Counted from the stretch's first letter, positions 1 to 11,718 are shown. The stretch is DNA of 64,000 nucleotides from Dactylorhiza incarnata (GCA_033032865.1 JAWHQI010000121.1:3906001-3970000), one strand, 5' to 3'. Numbers and translations: made by a program. The notes: a model not told the origin generated them from the letters alone.

Positions 1-31
1 AGGTTGTACCTGAAGCGAAGAGTCCCGGGTA

Positions 32-1981
32 CTATTGCCGCATGAGATCCAACGGCTCCCATGTATGTTCCTCCCGACCATGGTTTGACCACAGCACCTT
101 GACCAAGGGGACCTTCTTCTTTCGCAGAACTCGGACTGCTGTGTCGTCAATCCGGATTGGCTCTAAGCGGACTGATCTATCGGACTCCACCGGGCCCGAA
201 GGGGATGTGATGTGCTGCTCTGGCCTGAGTAGAGCTCTCCGAAGTGAAGAGACGTGAAAGACGTCTTGAAAGTTGGTCAAATCATATGGCAGCTCCAGCC
301 TGTAAGCCAAGGGGCCGATCCGCTCCAGGATCCTGTAAGGCCCCACAAATCGGGGGCTGAACTTCTTGTATTCTCGCACACGGGAGACACCATGCACCGG
401 ACGTATCTTCAAATACACCATGTCTCCCACTCGGAACTCCACCTTTCGATGTTTCGCATCGAAGTACTTGGCCTGCCTACTCTGAGCCTCTAGCATCCTA
501 TCCCTGATCATCCGAACTGTAGTGTCCGTGTCCTCGACGAACTCCGATCCGAGTGTTCCCTGGTCTGCATCCTGAACCCAAGAAAGCGGTGTACGACACT
601 TCCTACCATATAAAGCCTCATACGGTTCCATCCTGATGTTTGCCTGGTGGCTATTGTTGTATGAAAACTCGATCATAGGCAACAACCTCTCCCAGGGCTT
701 TCCCGTATCCAAAATACACAACCATAGCAATTCCTCCAAAGTCCGGTTGGTCCGCTCTGTCTGCCCGTCGGTCTGTGGATGGAAAGCGGTGCTGAACGTG
801 AGCTGAGATCCTAAGTAAGACTGCACCGCTCTCCACTCCCTAGAGGTGAACCGACCGTCACGATCTAAGACAATCGTCCTAGGCACGCCGTGGTACCTGA
901 CGAACCGTTCCACAAATAACCTTACTAGAACTGCAACTGAGTCGTCCTTCCTGACCGGTATGAACCGTGCTACCTTGGTCAACCTGTCCACGATCACCCA
1001 GATGGAGTCGTGCCCGGAGCGGGAACGAGGCAATCCGTGTATGAAATCCATGGATATGTCCTCGAACTTCCATTCCGGCACTGGCAGTGGCTGTAAAAAT
1101 CCTGCTGGGTTCCTGCACTCCGCCTTCACCAACTGGCAACTCTCACAGTGTGAGACAAAAGATACGATCTCCTTCTTCATTCTGGGCCAATACATGTCTC
1201 TTCGCAGGTCCGCTGTCATCTTGGAGATCCCGGGGTGTACTGAGTACTTAGTGCAGTGTGCCTCCCTGAAAATCTCTTCCCGGATCCCACCTCCTGCGGG
1301 GATGTAGACACGGCCCCGGAAATGGACGATGTCATCGCGCACCGAATAATCTTCTGACTTGCCTTCCCCCAAGGTTCTAAAAATAGGCTCCAAGGCTGGA
1401 TCCTGCCTCTGCTGTGCCCTGATGCGGTCCCGTATATCACATGCGATGCTCAGGGATGCCAAGTACTCCCTGTGGGCTTCGGGATCCGCCTTAGAAACCA
1501 AAGTGATGTGCATGTCCTCCAACATCCTCACCAACTCCATAGCCATCATCTGGGGCTCCGGCCCAGAAGTGTCGGTCCTCCTGCTCAAAGCATCTGCTAA
1601 GGTGTTCGCCTTCCCCGGATGGTAGTGCATGGTATAGTTATAGTCGCATAAGAACTCTAGCCACCTCCGCTGGCGTAAGTTCAAATCCTTCTGGGTGTCG
1701 ATGTATTTGAGATTCTTGTGATCAGAGAAGATCTCACAATGAATCCCATACAAGTAATGCCTCCACACCTTCAAGACGAAGACTACCGCTCCGAGTTCCA
1801 AATCATGTACCGGGTAGTTTTGCTCGTGCTTCTTCAGCTGCCTCGAAGCGTACGCAATCACCTGGCCATGCTGCATGAGAACTGCACCCATCCCCTGATA
1901 CGATGCGTCAGTGTAGATCTGAAATCCCTCCTTCCCAGATGGAAGAGCAAGGATGGGGGATGAGGTGAGTCTGTCCTTCAA
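32..1981 (-). pseudogene. Chromovirus pol, 3' half: RNase H, integrase, chromodomain
   Basis: This 649-codon stretch continues pol after an in-frame TAG. RNase H covers about residues 20-135 (first acidic residue in YTDAS, last in ADALSR). Integrase follows with its HHCC zinc-binding region (about 243-282) and a D,D(35)E triad at D312, D373 and E409, all present. About residues 605-649 form a chromodomain ending VLWSNHGREEHTWEPLDLMR, the part that directs chromovirus integration to marked chromatin. A TAG at 32-34 cuts the chromodomain tail, and recognisable sequence continues to the window edge, so this is a premature stop. Catalytic residues look intact; the lesions are the two stops. Confidence in domain identity is high; functionality is unlikely without readthrough. 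Confidence 0.92.
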
Positions 1982-1984
1982 CTC

Positions 1985-3352
1985 CTAGAATGCTGCTTCG
2001 CACTTCTCTAACCAGGTGAACGCCGCATCCTTCTTCGTCAAGGACGTGAGGGGAAGTGCAATCTTCGAGAACCCCTGCACGAACTTGCGATAATATCCTG
2101 CTAATCCCAGGAAACTCCGGACATCTGAGGCCGACTTCGGTTGCGGCCATTCCTTCACTGCTTGCACTTTGGCTGGGTCCACTGCCAACCCAGCTCCGCT
2201 GATAATGTGTCCCAAGAATGCTACCTCCTGTAGCAAGAATTGGCACTTCGAGAATTTGGCGTACATCTGGTGCTGCCGCAACTTGCCCAAGACTTGGGCC
2301 AAGTGATGGGCATGCTCCTCCTTCGTCTTGGAGTAGATCAGGATATCATCAATGAATACTATGACGAATCTATCTAGGTAGGGTTCGCATACGCGGTTCA
2401 TCAAGTTCATGAATGCAGCGGGAGCAATCGTGAGCCCGAAGGGCATCACTGTGAACTCATATAACCCGTAACGGGAGCTGAAAGCCGTCTTCGGGATATC
2501 CTCCTCCTGAATCCGTAGCTGGTAGTACCCGGACCTCAGATCAAGCTTGGAGTACCAGAAGGCTCCCTGCAGTTGGTCAAATAACTCGTCAATCCTGGGT
2601 AGGGGATACGTGTTCCGCACTGTCAACCGATTCAGCTCCCGGTAATCTATGCAGAGTCGCAACGACCCATCCTTCTTCTTCACGAATAATACCGGTGCTC
2701 CCCATGGCGATAAACTCGGCCTGACGAACCCTGAATCCACCAGCTCCTGTAGCTGAGTCCTGAACTCCGCTAGCTCCTTCGGTGCCATTCTATATGGTGC
2801 CCGAGACACCGGTCTCGCTCCTAACACTAACTGGATCCGGAAATCTACATCTCTAGACGGAGGCAGCCCGTGTAACTTCTCTGGGAATACATCGACAAAG
2901 TCTCTAACCACCGAAATATCCTCTACTGAGTCCTCCGTCTCGGACATCCCGAAACAAATCAAATAAACTTTGTCTCCTTGCTCGTGGGCTTTCACAACCT
3001 GTGCAGATGATAATAAGAGGCAGGAGACGGGTTTAATACCTTCAACCACGACATAAGAATCTCCATGCCATAGGTTGACTCTTTTATTTGGGCAGTCAAT
3101 CCTAGCATGATTATAGTGCAGCCATGTCATGCCTAAGATGAGGTCGAAGTCTGGCATCTTCAAAATATGTGCCGGCACATCGAATATCTTCCCTCCGATC
3201 TCTCCCTCCATGTTGCAGGCGGTGGAAGATAATAGCTCTGACCCATCCGGTAGACGCACCCTTCTATCGCATCCGACAAATCGTTCCACTCCATCCAGAC
3301 CTTCCAGGAAATCTTCAGATGCGAACGAGTGTGAAGCACCCGCATCGAACAA
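1985..3352 (-). pseudogene. Chromovirus pol, 5' half: aspartic protease and reverse transcriptase
   Basis: The reading frame opens at the protease active site, FDAGASHSF (residues 2-10), so the true pol start lies further upstream. Reverse transcriptase spans about residues 165-450. Catalytic aspartates are visible in KLDLRSGY (D271) and FIDDILIYS (D335, D336), with the family words MPFGL and [11 protein letters not shown]. The frame ends at a TAG (1985-1987) and resumes in the same frame as RNase H, so one nonsense change splits RT from RNase H. Between this frame and gag lies about 70 bp of AT-rich sequence (3404-3479) with a frame change. In an active element the product would be a polyprotein making cDNA in cytoplasmic particles. 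Confidence 0.93.
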
Positions 3353-3420
3353 TGTATGAGCGGGTTTGCCGCTGATAAAGACTATACATGAGGTTTTTGT
3401 TGTCTAAGTTATAACGTGTT

Positions 3421-4590
3421 CTAGCAGAAGTTGCAACATTTACTATATATGAAATAGAATTGCAATAAGCTTAAAGTACCTGCGATGACTTCTTCGGGGT
3501 TTTGTGGCTCTGCAAGATCCAGAGCGTACATCTGCTCTGGCCGTCGGCCCCTACCGTGAGGTCCTCGGCCCCGACCTCGGCCTCGGCCTCGAACCTGGCC
3601 CTGCTGTGCTGGAGGGGCTGCTGGAGGTGGAGGAGGAGGAGGAAGAAACTGCTGAGGGCAGTTGGCTCTGATGTGCCCTGGCTGGTGGCACCCAAAGAAT
3701 ATCACTTGCTGGCAGCCCCGATCATCTTGCCTCCCAGGCTCTCGGATCTGTAGCGGTGGAGGGGCCATTACTGCAGGAGGCTGCTGTTCTGGCCTGAAGT
3801 TGGTACGAGGACGTCCCCTACCTCTTCTATGACTCATCACCCTGCCCTGCTGCGGGCCCCTGCTGCTTTCTCCATGATATGACCCATCAGCCGGCCTCTT
3901 TCCCCTGCTCTGCACCATCAACTGGTCTGCCTCCAGTTTCTTGGCCATCTCAATAATCTGGGAAGACGTGCCATGAGATACGAATAGGAGAGCCTGCCTT
4001 AAAGAATCCCTGAGACCCCGGTAGAATCTCTTAGCGTACTTCCTGTCATCTAAGTCATGCACCCCCGCAAATCTGGCCAGATGGGAGAACTCCCTCTGGT
4101 ACTCGATCACTGATCTGGTCCCCTGCCGGAGGTTCAAGAACCTCTCTTCTAGCTCATCCATGTCCGTGGCCGATACGAAATGCTCTAAAACACGTCGCTG
4201 AACTCGTCCCATGAGATGCTTGACATCTCCCGATCAGCAAAAGTGGAGTCCAGAACTAACTTCCACCATCTTTTGGCATGTGCATCCAAGGCAGATGTTG
4301 CCAATGAGACAACTCTATTGATTGGACAGCTGATCCCTGCTAGCAGCTCCTGAATGGAGTCGAGCCATTCCTCTGTATTCACTGCGTTCTCAGTTCCACG
4401 ATATACTGGAGGGGATATACTCTCGAATGCATTTAGCCAGTTTGATCAGGGGTTCGGCTGTGCTGTCGGAACCTGCTGAGCCCTGAAGGCATCCAGGATG
4501 GCCGTCAATGTTTGTCCCAGCTCCGTCTACTGAAAAGGGGTAGCAGTCGAAGGAGGACGGACAACATCTCTTGAATCAACGAACTGCGGG
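3421..4590 (-). pseudogene. Chromovirus gag (nucleocapsid/capsid), broken
   Basis: Two overlapping minus frames (4382-4185 and 4212-3421) join across a frameshift in the retrotransposon-gag domain: the first ends in SWDEFSDVF and the second continues with LEERFLNLRQGTRSVIEYQREF, read with a spacing typical of plant gag. A zinc knuckle-like segment is at codons around CHQPGHIRANC, followed by a proline-rich stretch and an Arg-Gly repeat tail (RGRGRGRGRG), both nucleic-acid-binding features. Upstream of 4382 the same frame continues to about 4590 but contains two stops. Gag would form the particle and bind RNA. The tail runs into the AT-rich gag-pol spacer. Confidence 0.85.
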
Positions 4591-5984
4591 GACTACACAA
4601 AAGTAAAGTTGTATTAGAATTGGCCTAACTCAATGCTTAATGGACTATTTTCAGTGACTTTTACACATGGGCACACCATAGCTACCGCTGCTTAGTTTGT
4701 CCGCAAACTAAAGCTCGAGCGGGGTGGCCTAGTGTTGTGGACTTCTATCTCTTATGATCGTTCGTTCAAGTGATACTAGGAGGGTTACCCGGATCTTATG
4801 CCCAGAACCGCCGCCTTATGGATGACACCAACGCATGGGTTAGCCTCCACCGCAAGTTGCCAATTCTGTCGGCTAGTACAATCATTCAACCACAAGGCCA
4901 ATAGAGAATAGAAAATATAAAATGAAAAGCAAGTCCACATCACAGATATTTTATTTTAACAAAACATAGTCCAGCATGAGTACGAAAAGAGAGAAGGGCT
5001 TAAGCCCGATACATATCCAAATGGATAAAGTAGTACAAAAATTCTCTCTCTCACTACATCATAAATGCGGAAGCTAAACAAAACTACTCTCATCGAACAC
5101 CTGTCCAGTAGCGGTAGTAATGCGCGACATCTGCTCTTCAAGTCCTGTCTCCCCTTCCAGCTGAGGCTCCAGCTCCTCGGTCACCACCGACCGTTAGTCA
5201 TAAGACTAAGACGATTTTGTGCCCGCCTCCCCCCGCGACTCCTAGGCACCGTGCAGGAGGAAGAAGCGGAGGACAACAAAGTGGAGTAAACAAAAAGGCA
5301 GGTGACAGGAAAAACTAAGCTAGCAGAGCATATATATAAGCAAGCACTACTCTAGCAGTATAAACAAGTAAGAGAGCAATAAAGAACAGTAAAGAGCAGT
5401 AAAGGAAGTAAATGGTAAAGCAGTGCGTGCAAGAACGATGAGTAAGTAAATAATTCTACACTACCATCACATGAGTACCTTAACTTATATGAATGCCCAT
5501 ACAAACTTATAAGTTAAGGTTTCCGGAAATATAACTTATCATATAAAAGAGCCCATACTAATTTATATGATAAGGGTCTGCAATTATGTTCTAGGTTTAC
5601 GTATGATATGTTATGCATGCTATGATATGATTCATACAAGTGCAACTCACCCACACGACTCTGTGATCACAGACCTTTAGTTCCCACTTTTCGGAGTTAG
5701 CTAAACTCTCTGGTACTAACGTTGTGGCTAAGGTAGCAGTGGAGCGGGCGTCTCCACCACTAGGCGGGTATACACACTACCAGGCCTAGACCTCCCATAC
5801 ACCTCTGTACACGTCCTAGGTGCACTCTAGAGTCTCGCGTACTCTTTGCTGGCACCTACCAGTCTTAAAGGCTGGGTGTGCGTCCTATTGGGGATCGTCC
5901 TCCAGACCGCAGTATAAACAACCTACTGGCCCCTCAACATCACACCCGCCTAAGTCAACGTACTGTCGTCGGTGTGACGGCCGG
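4591..5984 (-). other. Chromovirus untranslated leader and inner part of its 5' LTR
   Basis: There is no credible coding here. Upstream of gag (reading leftward on the minus strand) is a pyrimidine stretch ending in an AG, then a hairpin at 4690-4714 (stem GCTTAGTTTG with CAAACTAAAGC, four-base loop). The segment 5640-5984 is GC-richer and continues directly into 11719 once Athila 1 is removed, so it is part of the split LTR. The LTR/leader boundary and primer site could not be placed. Confidence 0.55.
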
Positions 5985-7582
5985 TGATAGTACATTATTT
6001 ATAGTTATTTTTATATAATATTTTAGTAGTAATTAATTAGTTTTTATATAATTTTAGTTTAATATATGTCTAATTCACTTTTTTTGTGTTTTCAGGTAAT
6101 TTCGGGCTGCTAATAGCAATTTCAAGCCCATAGCCGTGTTCAGGGGAAATTCTGGAGCATTTCTGCAAAAATCCTCAGTACACGCCCCAGGTCACGGGCG
6201 TGACCTTGGGGCATGACACCATGTCACGGCCGTGACCCAGCCCAGCCGTCTTTCTGCTGCCAGAACACCCCGCCACGTCGGATTATAATTACACGCCCCA
6301 GGTCACGGGCGTGGCTTGGGGGCGTGACCTTCAGATCACGGGCGTGACTCGCCAGCAAGCATTCAATACAAGCAGTTTCAGCTGCCGAGCCGTTCCATCT
6401 TACACGCCCACGTTCACGGGCGTGACCTTCGTGTCACGGCCATGACCTAGGGCGTGACCTCTTCTGCAACCGCCAGATTAACTCCAGATCGCAGCGTTTC
6501 CCGCCGTTTCCAGACCCGTTCAAGACACGCCCTCGGTCACGGGCGTGACCGAGGCCGTGACCCGCCATGAAATTGATTTTTGGCGGTTTCTCTTCCCCAA
6601 CGTTCACGGGCTTTCAATACTGAGTTACGCAGCTTACACGCCCTTGGTCACGGGCGTGACCAAGGGCGTGACTCACCAATTTTCTGCCTATAAAAGCCAT
6701 ATGCTGCCAAAGTGATGGGAATCCAGTCCTGGCTTCGATTGGGTCAAGTTTAGAGTAGTTTTTCTGTATTTCATTAGTGTAATTTCATTTATGCAATTTA
6801 TTTTATGTTTTTCAAATTCAATTCATAATTTAGAATTTCCATTTCCAGCAATTGTAATTCTTCTTTCTTAGTTATAAAATGTTCTATTTCTTTAATCATG
6901 AGTAGCTAATTTTGTAGCATTTGATCGGATGAATTCTTAAGTCTTTATATTTCATAATCTTTTATTCATAGCTTGGATTTGGAAAACTAAGATTTATCAT
7001 TGATTTGCAATTATTGGTTTCATATTTCTAGGGTATGAATATCAATTCTGATCCGTATTTTAGTGTATCGAGAGATCCGTAAATACGGTAGATCGCTCAT
7101 CGGTAGAAGGAATTATTTGCACTCCTCGAGAGAGGGTGACGCAATTCTTCCGGATTGGAGTCAAATCCAATAGTGGGGCTCACCGCATAAAGCAAGCTTA
7201 GGGGTTTCGACTGGCCGAGGGGTCTTAATCGATCAACCTAAGGTTAGGTGTTAGTTCTCTCGAGAGAGGCTCTATCATATTTTGGGAACCTCCACGGTCA
7301 TGTTTGTCTCAATCGATGTCTTTTGAATTCGAGATTTGCGAAATATTTTGCTTAAGAAGAATTCACGATCAAATGTCTCTCTTCTTTTAATTATTTACAA
7401 AACTTTATTTCACTTCCGATAAAATAATATTAATTTGCGTGAGTAGAAGTAATCAACAGACCCGTGGAATACGACACTTGATATTTATTTGTTTTAAATA
7501 TCCTATGCTATGAACGATAGGTGCTCTTGCCTATAGTTCGTAGAATTTGGAGAATATTATTTATCCTAAATTTTACCAATCA
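5985..7582 (+). repeat. Athila 1 5' LTR
   Basis: It starts TGATAGTACATTATTTATAG and ends TTTTACCAATCA. U3 contains many CACGGGCGTGAC words followed by a TATA box at 6689-6695. The U5 half contains GGATTGGAGTCAAATCCAAT (about 7151), a word also present in the Athila 3 LTR, which indicates related families. Confidence 0.95.
6178..6695 (+). promoter_or_regulatory. Athila 1 U3 promoter: GGTCACGGGCGTGACC word cluster and TATA box
   Basis: Between 6178 and 6672 the word CACGCCC...GGTCACGGGCGTGACC and its parts recur at least six times. GGTCACGGGCGTGACC is itself an imperfect inverted repeat rich in CpG. The cluster stops 17 bp before CTATAAAAG (TATAAAA at 6689-6695). The 3' LTR repeats the arrangement, with words at about 10313-10808 and TATAAAA at 10825-10831. 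The position suggests upstream promoter elements. Confidence 0.7.
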
Positions 7583-7588
7583 AGTTTT

Positions 7589-7606
7589 TGGCGCCGTTGC
7601 CGGGGA
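7589..7606 (+). other. Primer-binding site, Asp-tRNA type
   Basis: TGGCGCCGTTGCCGGGGA starts seven bases after the 5' LTR end and is complementary to the 3' end of tRNA-Asp, the primer of Athila-type elements. Confidence 0.92.
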
Positions 7607-7747
7607 ATATTTTTGTTGATATTTTGAAAGCGTGAATTTAATTACTTTTATCATTCTCTTTGTCCACCCCCATTTCTCTTTTTGCTTTTTCTATTAAAAT
7701 TCCTTTCTATTAGGTAACAGTTGTTTAATTTTCTATTTCAAAAAAAT

Positions 7748-8731
7748 ATGATGTTATCACAGTTGGCCGCAAAAGTTGCCGAGCTTCAAAATAAAGTCAA
7801 TCTTTTGGAAGCCGCACGAAAGCGCCAAGTTAATTGTAATTTTTGTGGAGCGCCGCATCGAAGTGAGGATTGTTATACTAATTTTTACCCTCCAAATTTT
7901 TCTTATGGAAATAATTTTGAGTTTATTTATGATAATAATTATTCAAACTTTGATGAAAATAATTCATCTAGTTTTCATGCGAATGATTTTTCCGATTCTA
8001 ATAATATTTCTTCTTGCTCTGATGTTGATTATTCATGGTGGCAAGGTCACCCGGATAGTTTTCAGTGCGAAGAAGAAAATTCCTTCAATTATGATTTACA
8101 TTCCTCACCTTTTCCACAGATTTGTTCTTCTTCTGATCTTGAAATTTTTCCGAATGTTATTTCTCCCACTTTAAATGTTTATTCTCAAGATCAAGAAGAA
8201 CAATTGTACCAAGAATTTCGCAAAGTCCTGGAGACACCGGACGAATTAGAAAATGAAAATTTTTCTTCTTCTCCTTCGCCCGCCCTTTCTTCTCATTCTC
8301 ATGAAATTATAATTCATGAAGAAATTGTGTCTCATGAATTTTCTCCCCTTGGTATTGATTTTTCTGATAATTCTTTTATTTTTGAAAATAAACAACCGAC
8401 GCTTAATCATGTATTTTCGCAAGAAACTCCTCCTTGTGAAAATTTTTCTGACTCGCTTAATCTTGATTCTTTTTATACTAATAATTTTCTTGTAGATGAT
8501 GAGCCGTTGCAACCAAACGTTTTCACCGATCCATTCGCCGCTCATCTCCAGCAATCCAAATTACCTAAGGTATGTATAGGTAATTTGGATTCACAATTTC
8601 ATGCTAACGGACAACCAAAGAATCACGACTATAGCAGAGGAGTAGTCGGGCAACGAATTTCGGCATGCTCACCTGAGCATGAATTAAGGGAGTTGCCTGT
8701 GTACCTTTCTTTTTATTTTCCTTTTTCCTAA
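7748..8731 (+). CDS. Gag-like protein of Athila 1 with one zinc knuckle, intact
   Basis: This open frame of 327 codons begins at the first ATG (7748) after the primer site. The N-terminus has a heptad-like segment (LAAKVAELQNKVNLLEAA, possible coiled coil) followed at once by CNFCGAPHRSEDC, a zinc-knuckle-like Cys/His cluster one residue shorter than the usual retroviral spacing. The rest is acidic and rich in Asn, Ser, Phe and Asp, with a repeated HEIIIHEEIVSHE segment, and has no protease or polymerase motif. It probably corresponds to the RNA-binding C-terminal part of an Athila gag placed after a tiny N-terminus. It is the only undamaged element-typical ORF in the window. A role in packaging the element RNA into particles made by an autonomous relative is inferred. 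Confidence 0.75.
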   Translation: MMLSQLAAKVAELQNKVNLLEAARKRQVNCNFCGAPHRSEDCYTNFYPPNFSYGNNFEFIYDNNYSNFDENNSSSFHANDFSDSNNISSCSDVDYSWWQGHPDSFQCEEENSFNYDLHSSPFPQICSSSDLEIFPNVISPTLNVYSQDQEEQLYQEFRKVLETPDELENENFSSSPSPALSSHSHEIIIHEEIVSHEFSPLGIDFSDNSFIFENKQPTLNHVFSQETPPCENFSDSLNLDSFYTNNFLVDDEPLQPNVFTDPFAAHLQQSKLPKVCIGNLDSQFHANGQPKNHDYSRGVVGQRISACSPEHELRELPVYLSFYFPFS

Positions 8732-10119
8732 CAATAACCATCTAGCTTAAAGATGGGAAAAAGAAAGCGCTCTTGGGAGGCACCCCTTGCTTATCTTTAT
8801 TTTTCTTGCACTTTACTTTTTCAGCATTTTATTTACTTTTCCCTCCTACTTGGCTTATAAACATTGGGGACAATGTTTATTTTTAAGTATGGGGGTGTAT
8901 TCTCCGATATTCAGTTTTATTAAAAATCCAAAAAAAAATTAGAAAATCTTTTTCAAAACTCATAAAAAATTTGATTTTTTTTCCTTTATTTTCAATTTTG
9001 TTATAAAAATTTACAAAATTCAAAAAAAAAATGTTTTCATTTAAAAAACTATTTTAAGTTTCTAATAAAATAAATTTTGTAATATTAAATTTCTCCAAAC
9101 TTCATTTATGCAAAATTAATTTTAATTATGAGTTTTCTTTATAGGCTTTTTAAAGAGTTTTCTTTTTATGTATTTTTAATCTTATATTTCTCTTCAAAAT
9201 ATGTTAGATTTAATTTTTAGATGAATTTGATTTAATGAATTTTTCATTATCTTGATTTGTTTAGAATATTTCTTAGTTTTATTTTCTCTCTTTAAAATAT
9301 CATAATTCAATTTTGTAGTAATTGTGTTAAATATCTTTAGATTTTACTTATATTAACTTGAACTCATAGTTTCTTATAGATTGCTCAATTTGTTTTCTAT
9401 GCTCTTAAAATGTATCTTTGGAATTTTTGTAGCCTTTCAACCCTATCTCTTCCCCTACCTTTTTGTTAAACCCTTTATTTGGCATAAAAAAAAAGTTTGA
9501 AAAGATCATATGTCATGGAATGAGAGGATAAAATTCATCATTCCTAAACATATGCACCCAAATTAGTAAAAGATTATATGGCATGGAGATGAGAGGATAA
9601 AATTCATCACTCCTAAACATATACATTTGGGATATTAAAAAGAAGAAGAAATTCAAAAAAAAAAAGATGGAAATGAGAGGATAAAATTCATCATTTCCTA
9701 TATTCAAAGTAACTTCTTCAATGCCAATTTTACGCCAATTAGCCAAGTTTATTTGCTTATCCAAGATACTTTTGAGAGAGCATAGTTAATATTTTGTAGT
9801 TTTCTAAAAGTTTCTCATGATTGTAAAGTTTCTATAATTTTAATCTTGGATTATTTTACTTAATTCAATGCAATTTTGTTTATGAAGATTTAGTTAGAGA
9901 ATTTTGGAACTAATATTTATTCTACTCATTTCAATTTATGAATTATAAATTATTTCTAATAAATCTAAATTTTAATTTCTTAACTTAATTTGATTTGAGT
10001 CTTATAAAATTTGGAATACATAATTGGAAGTAAATCTTTTTGGAATGTCCTATAAATTCTTCTCATGCTTATAAATTAGTTTTGCTCTGGAATAGCAAAA
10101 GCTTAAGTATGGGGGTATT
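8732..10119 (+). other. Athila 1 3' non-coding region with two polypurine tracts
   Basis: The region is AT-rich and without ORFs of note. CTTGGGAGGCACCCC at 8772-8786 follows the stop codon and resembles a motif after the last ORF of Athila 2 (40816). A first polypurine-like tract, AAGTATGGGGGTG, lies at about 8885-8897. A second copy, AAGTATGGGGGTATT, abuts the 3' LTR (10105-10119) and is the likely plus-strand primer. Three related hairpins occupy 9507-9698. Confidence 0.8.
9507..9698 (+). repeat. Three related hairpins with paired stem changes
   Basis: Copies at 9507-9554, 9575-9623 and 9669-9698 share the loop GAGGATAAAATTCA. Inner stems are GGAATGA/TCATTCC in copy 1, GGAG..ATGA/TCAT..CTCC (imperfect) in copy 2 and GGAAATGA/TCATTTCC in copy 3. 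Outer stems are CATATG/CATATG and TATATG/CATATA in copies 1 and 2. Stem bases change on both sides while pairing is largely kept, which suggests a selected structure in the element RNA. Confidence 0.75.
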
Positions 10120-11718
10120 TGATAGTACATTATTTATAGTTATTTTTATATAATATTTTAGTAGTAATTAATTAGTTTTTATATAATTTTAGTTTAATAT
10201 ATGTCTAATTCACTTTGTTTTGTGTTTTCAGGTAATTTCGGGCTGCTAATAGCAATTTCAAGCCCATAGTCGTGTTCAGGGGAAATTCTGGAGCATTTCT
10301 GCAAAAATCCTCAGTACACGCCCCAGGTCACGGGCGTGACCTTGGGGCGTGACACCATGTCACGGCCGTGACCCAGCCCAGCCGTCTTCCTGCTGCCAGA
10401 ACACGTCGCCACGTCGGATTATAATTACACGCCCCAGGTCACGGGCGTGGCTTGGGGGCGTGACCTTCAGATCACGGGCGTGACTCGCCAGCAAGCATTT
10501 AATTCAAGCAGTTTCCGACGCCGAGCCGTTCCATTTTACACGCCCACGTTCACGGGCGTGACCTTCATATCACGGCCATGACCTAGGGCGTGACCTCTTC
10601 TGCAACCGCCAGATTAACTCCAGATCGCGGCGTTTCCCGCCGTTTCCAGACCCGTTCAAGTCACGCCCTCGGTCACGGGCGTGACCGAGGCCGTGACCCG
10701 CCATGCAATTGATTTTTGGCGGTTTCTCTTCCCCAACATTCCCGGGCTTTCAATACGCAGTTACGCAGCTTACACGCCCTTGGTCACGGGCGTGACCATG
10801 GGCGTGACTCACCAATGTTCTGCCTATAAAAGCCAGATGCTGCCAAAGTGATGGGAATCCAGTCCTGGCTTCGATTGGGTCAAGTTTAGAGTAGTTTTTC
10901 TGTATTTCATTAGTGTAATTTCATTTATGCAATTTATTTTATGTTTTGCAATTTCAATTCATAATTTAGAATTTCCATTTCCAGCAATTGTAATTCTTCT
11001 TTCTTAGTTATAAAATGTTCTTTTTCTTTAATCATGAGTAGCTAATTTTGTAGCATTTGATCGGATGAATTCTTAAGTCTTTATATTTCATAATCTTTTA
11101 TTCATAGCTTGGATTTGGAAAACTAAGATTTATCGTTGATTTGCAATTATTGGTTTCATATTTCTAGGGTATGAATATCAATTCTGACCCGTATTTTAGT
11201 GTATCGAGAGATCCGTAAATACGGTAGATCGCTCATCGGTAGAAGGAATTATTTGCACTCCTCGAGAAAGGGTGACGCAATTCTTCCGGATTGGAGTCAA
11301 ATCCAATAGTGGGGCTCACCGCATTAAGCAAGCTTAGGGGTTTCGACTGGCCGAGGGGTCTTAATCGATCAACCTAAGGTTAGGTGTTAGTTCTCTCGAG
11401 AGAGGCTCTATCATATTTTGGGAACCTCCACGGTCAAGTTTGTCTTAATCGATGTCTTTTGAATTCGAGATTTGCGAAATATTTTGCTTAAGAAGTATTC
11501 ACGATCAAATGTCTCTCTTCTTTTAATTATTTACAAAACTTTATTTCACATCCGATAAAATAATATTAATTTGCGTGAGTAGAAGTAATCAATAGACCCG
11601 TGGAATACGACACTTGATATTTATTTGTTTTAAATATCCTATGCTATGAACGATAGGTGCTCTTGCCTATAGTTTGTAGAATTTGGAGAAAATTATTTAT
11701 CCTAAATTTTACCTATCA
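10120..11718 (+). repeat. Athila 1 3' LTR
   Basis: It is the direct repeat of 5985-7582 with scattered substitutions, starting TGATAGTACATT and ending TTACCTATCA. The flanking GTCGG matches GCCGG on the other side except for one base. Confidence 0.95.

Larger units (their letters stand above)
5985..11718 (+). mobile_element. Athila element 1: non-autonomous Athila-like LTR retrotransposon with a gag-like ORF only
   Basis: Two near-identical LTRs of about 1.6 kb (5985-7582, 10120-11718), both TG...CA, flank a 2.5-kb interior. Flanks GCCGG (5980-5984) and GTCGG (11719-11723) are a 5-bp target duplication with one change. The primer site TGGCGCCGTTGCCGGGGA matches the 3' end of Asp-tRNA, as in Athila. 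The interior has one open ORF, then AT-rich non-coding sequence with two polypurine-like tracts. There is no protease, RT, RNase H or integrase, so it could move only with proteins from another element. It inserted in the chromovirus LTR. Confidence 0.93.

Noticed and set aside
879..1139. Short frames antisense to or out of phase with chromovirus pol
   Set aside because: They overlap the recognised integrase and RT coding in other frames; composition shadows.
3404..3479. Possible 76-bp intron between chromovirus gag and pol (GT...AG on the minus strand)
   Set aside because: Joining at these sites puts the protease motif out of frame, so splicing there would not give a gag-pol fusion.
9513..9764. 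83-codon minus-strand frame with three repeats of DEFYPLIS
   Set aside because: The peptide repeat is only the three hairpin units read through; the element's coding strand is plus.
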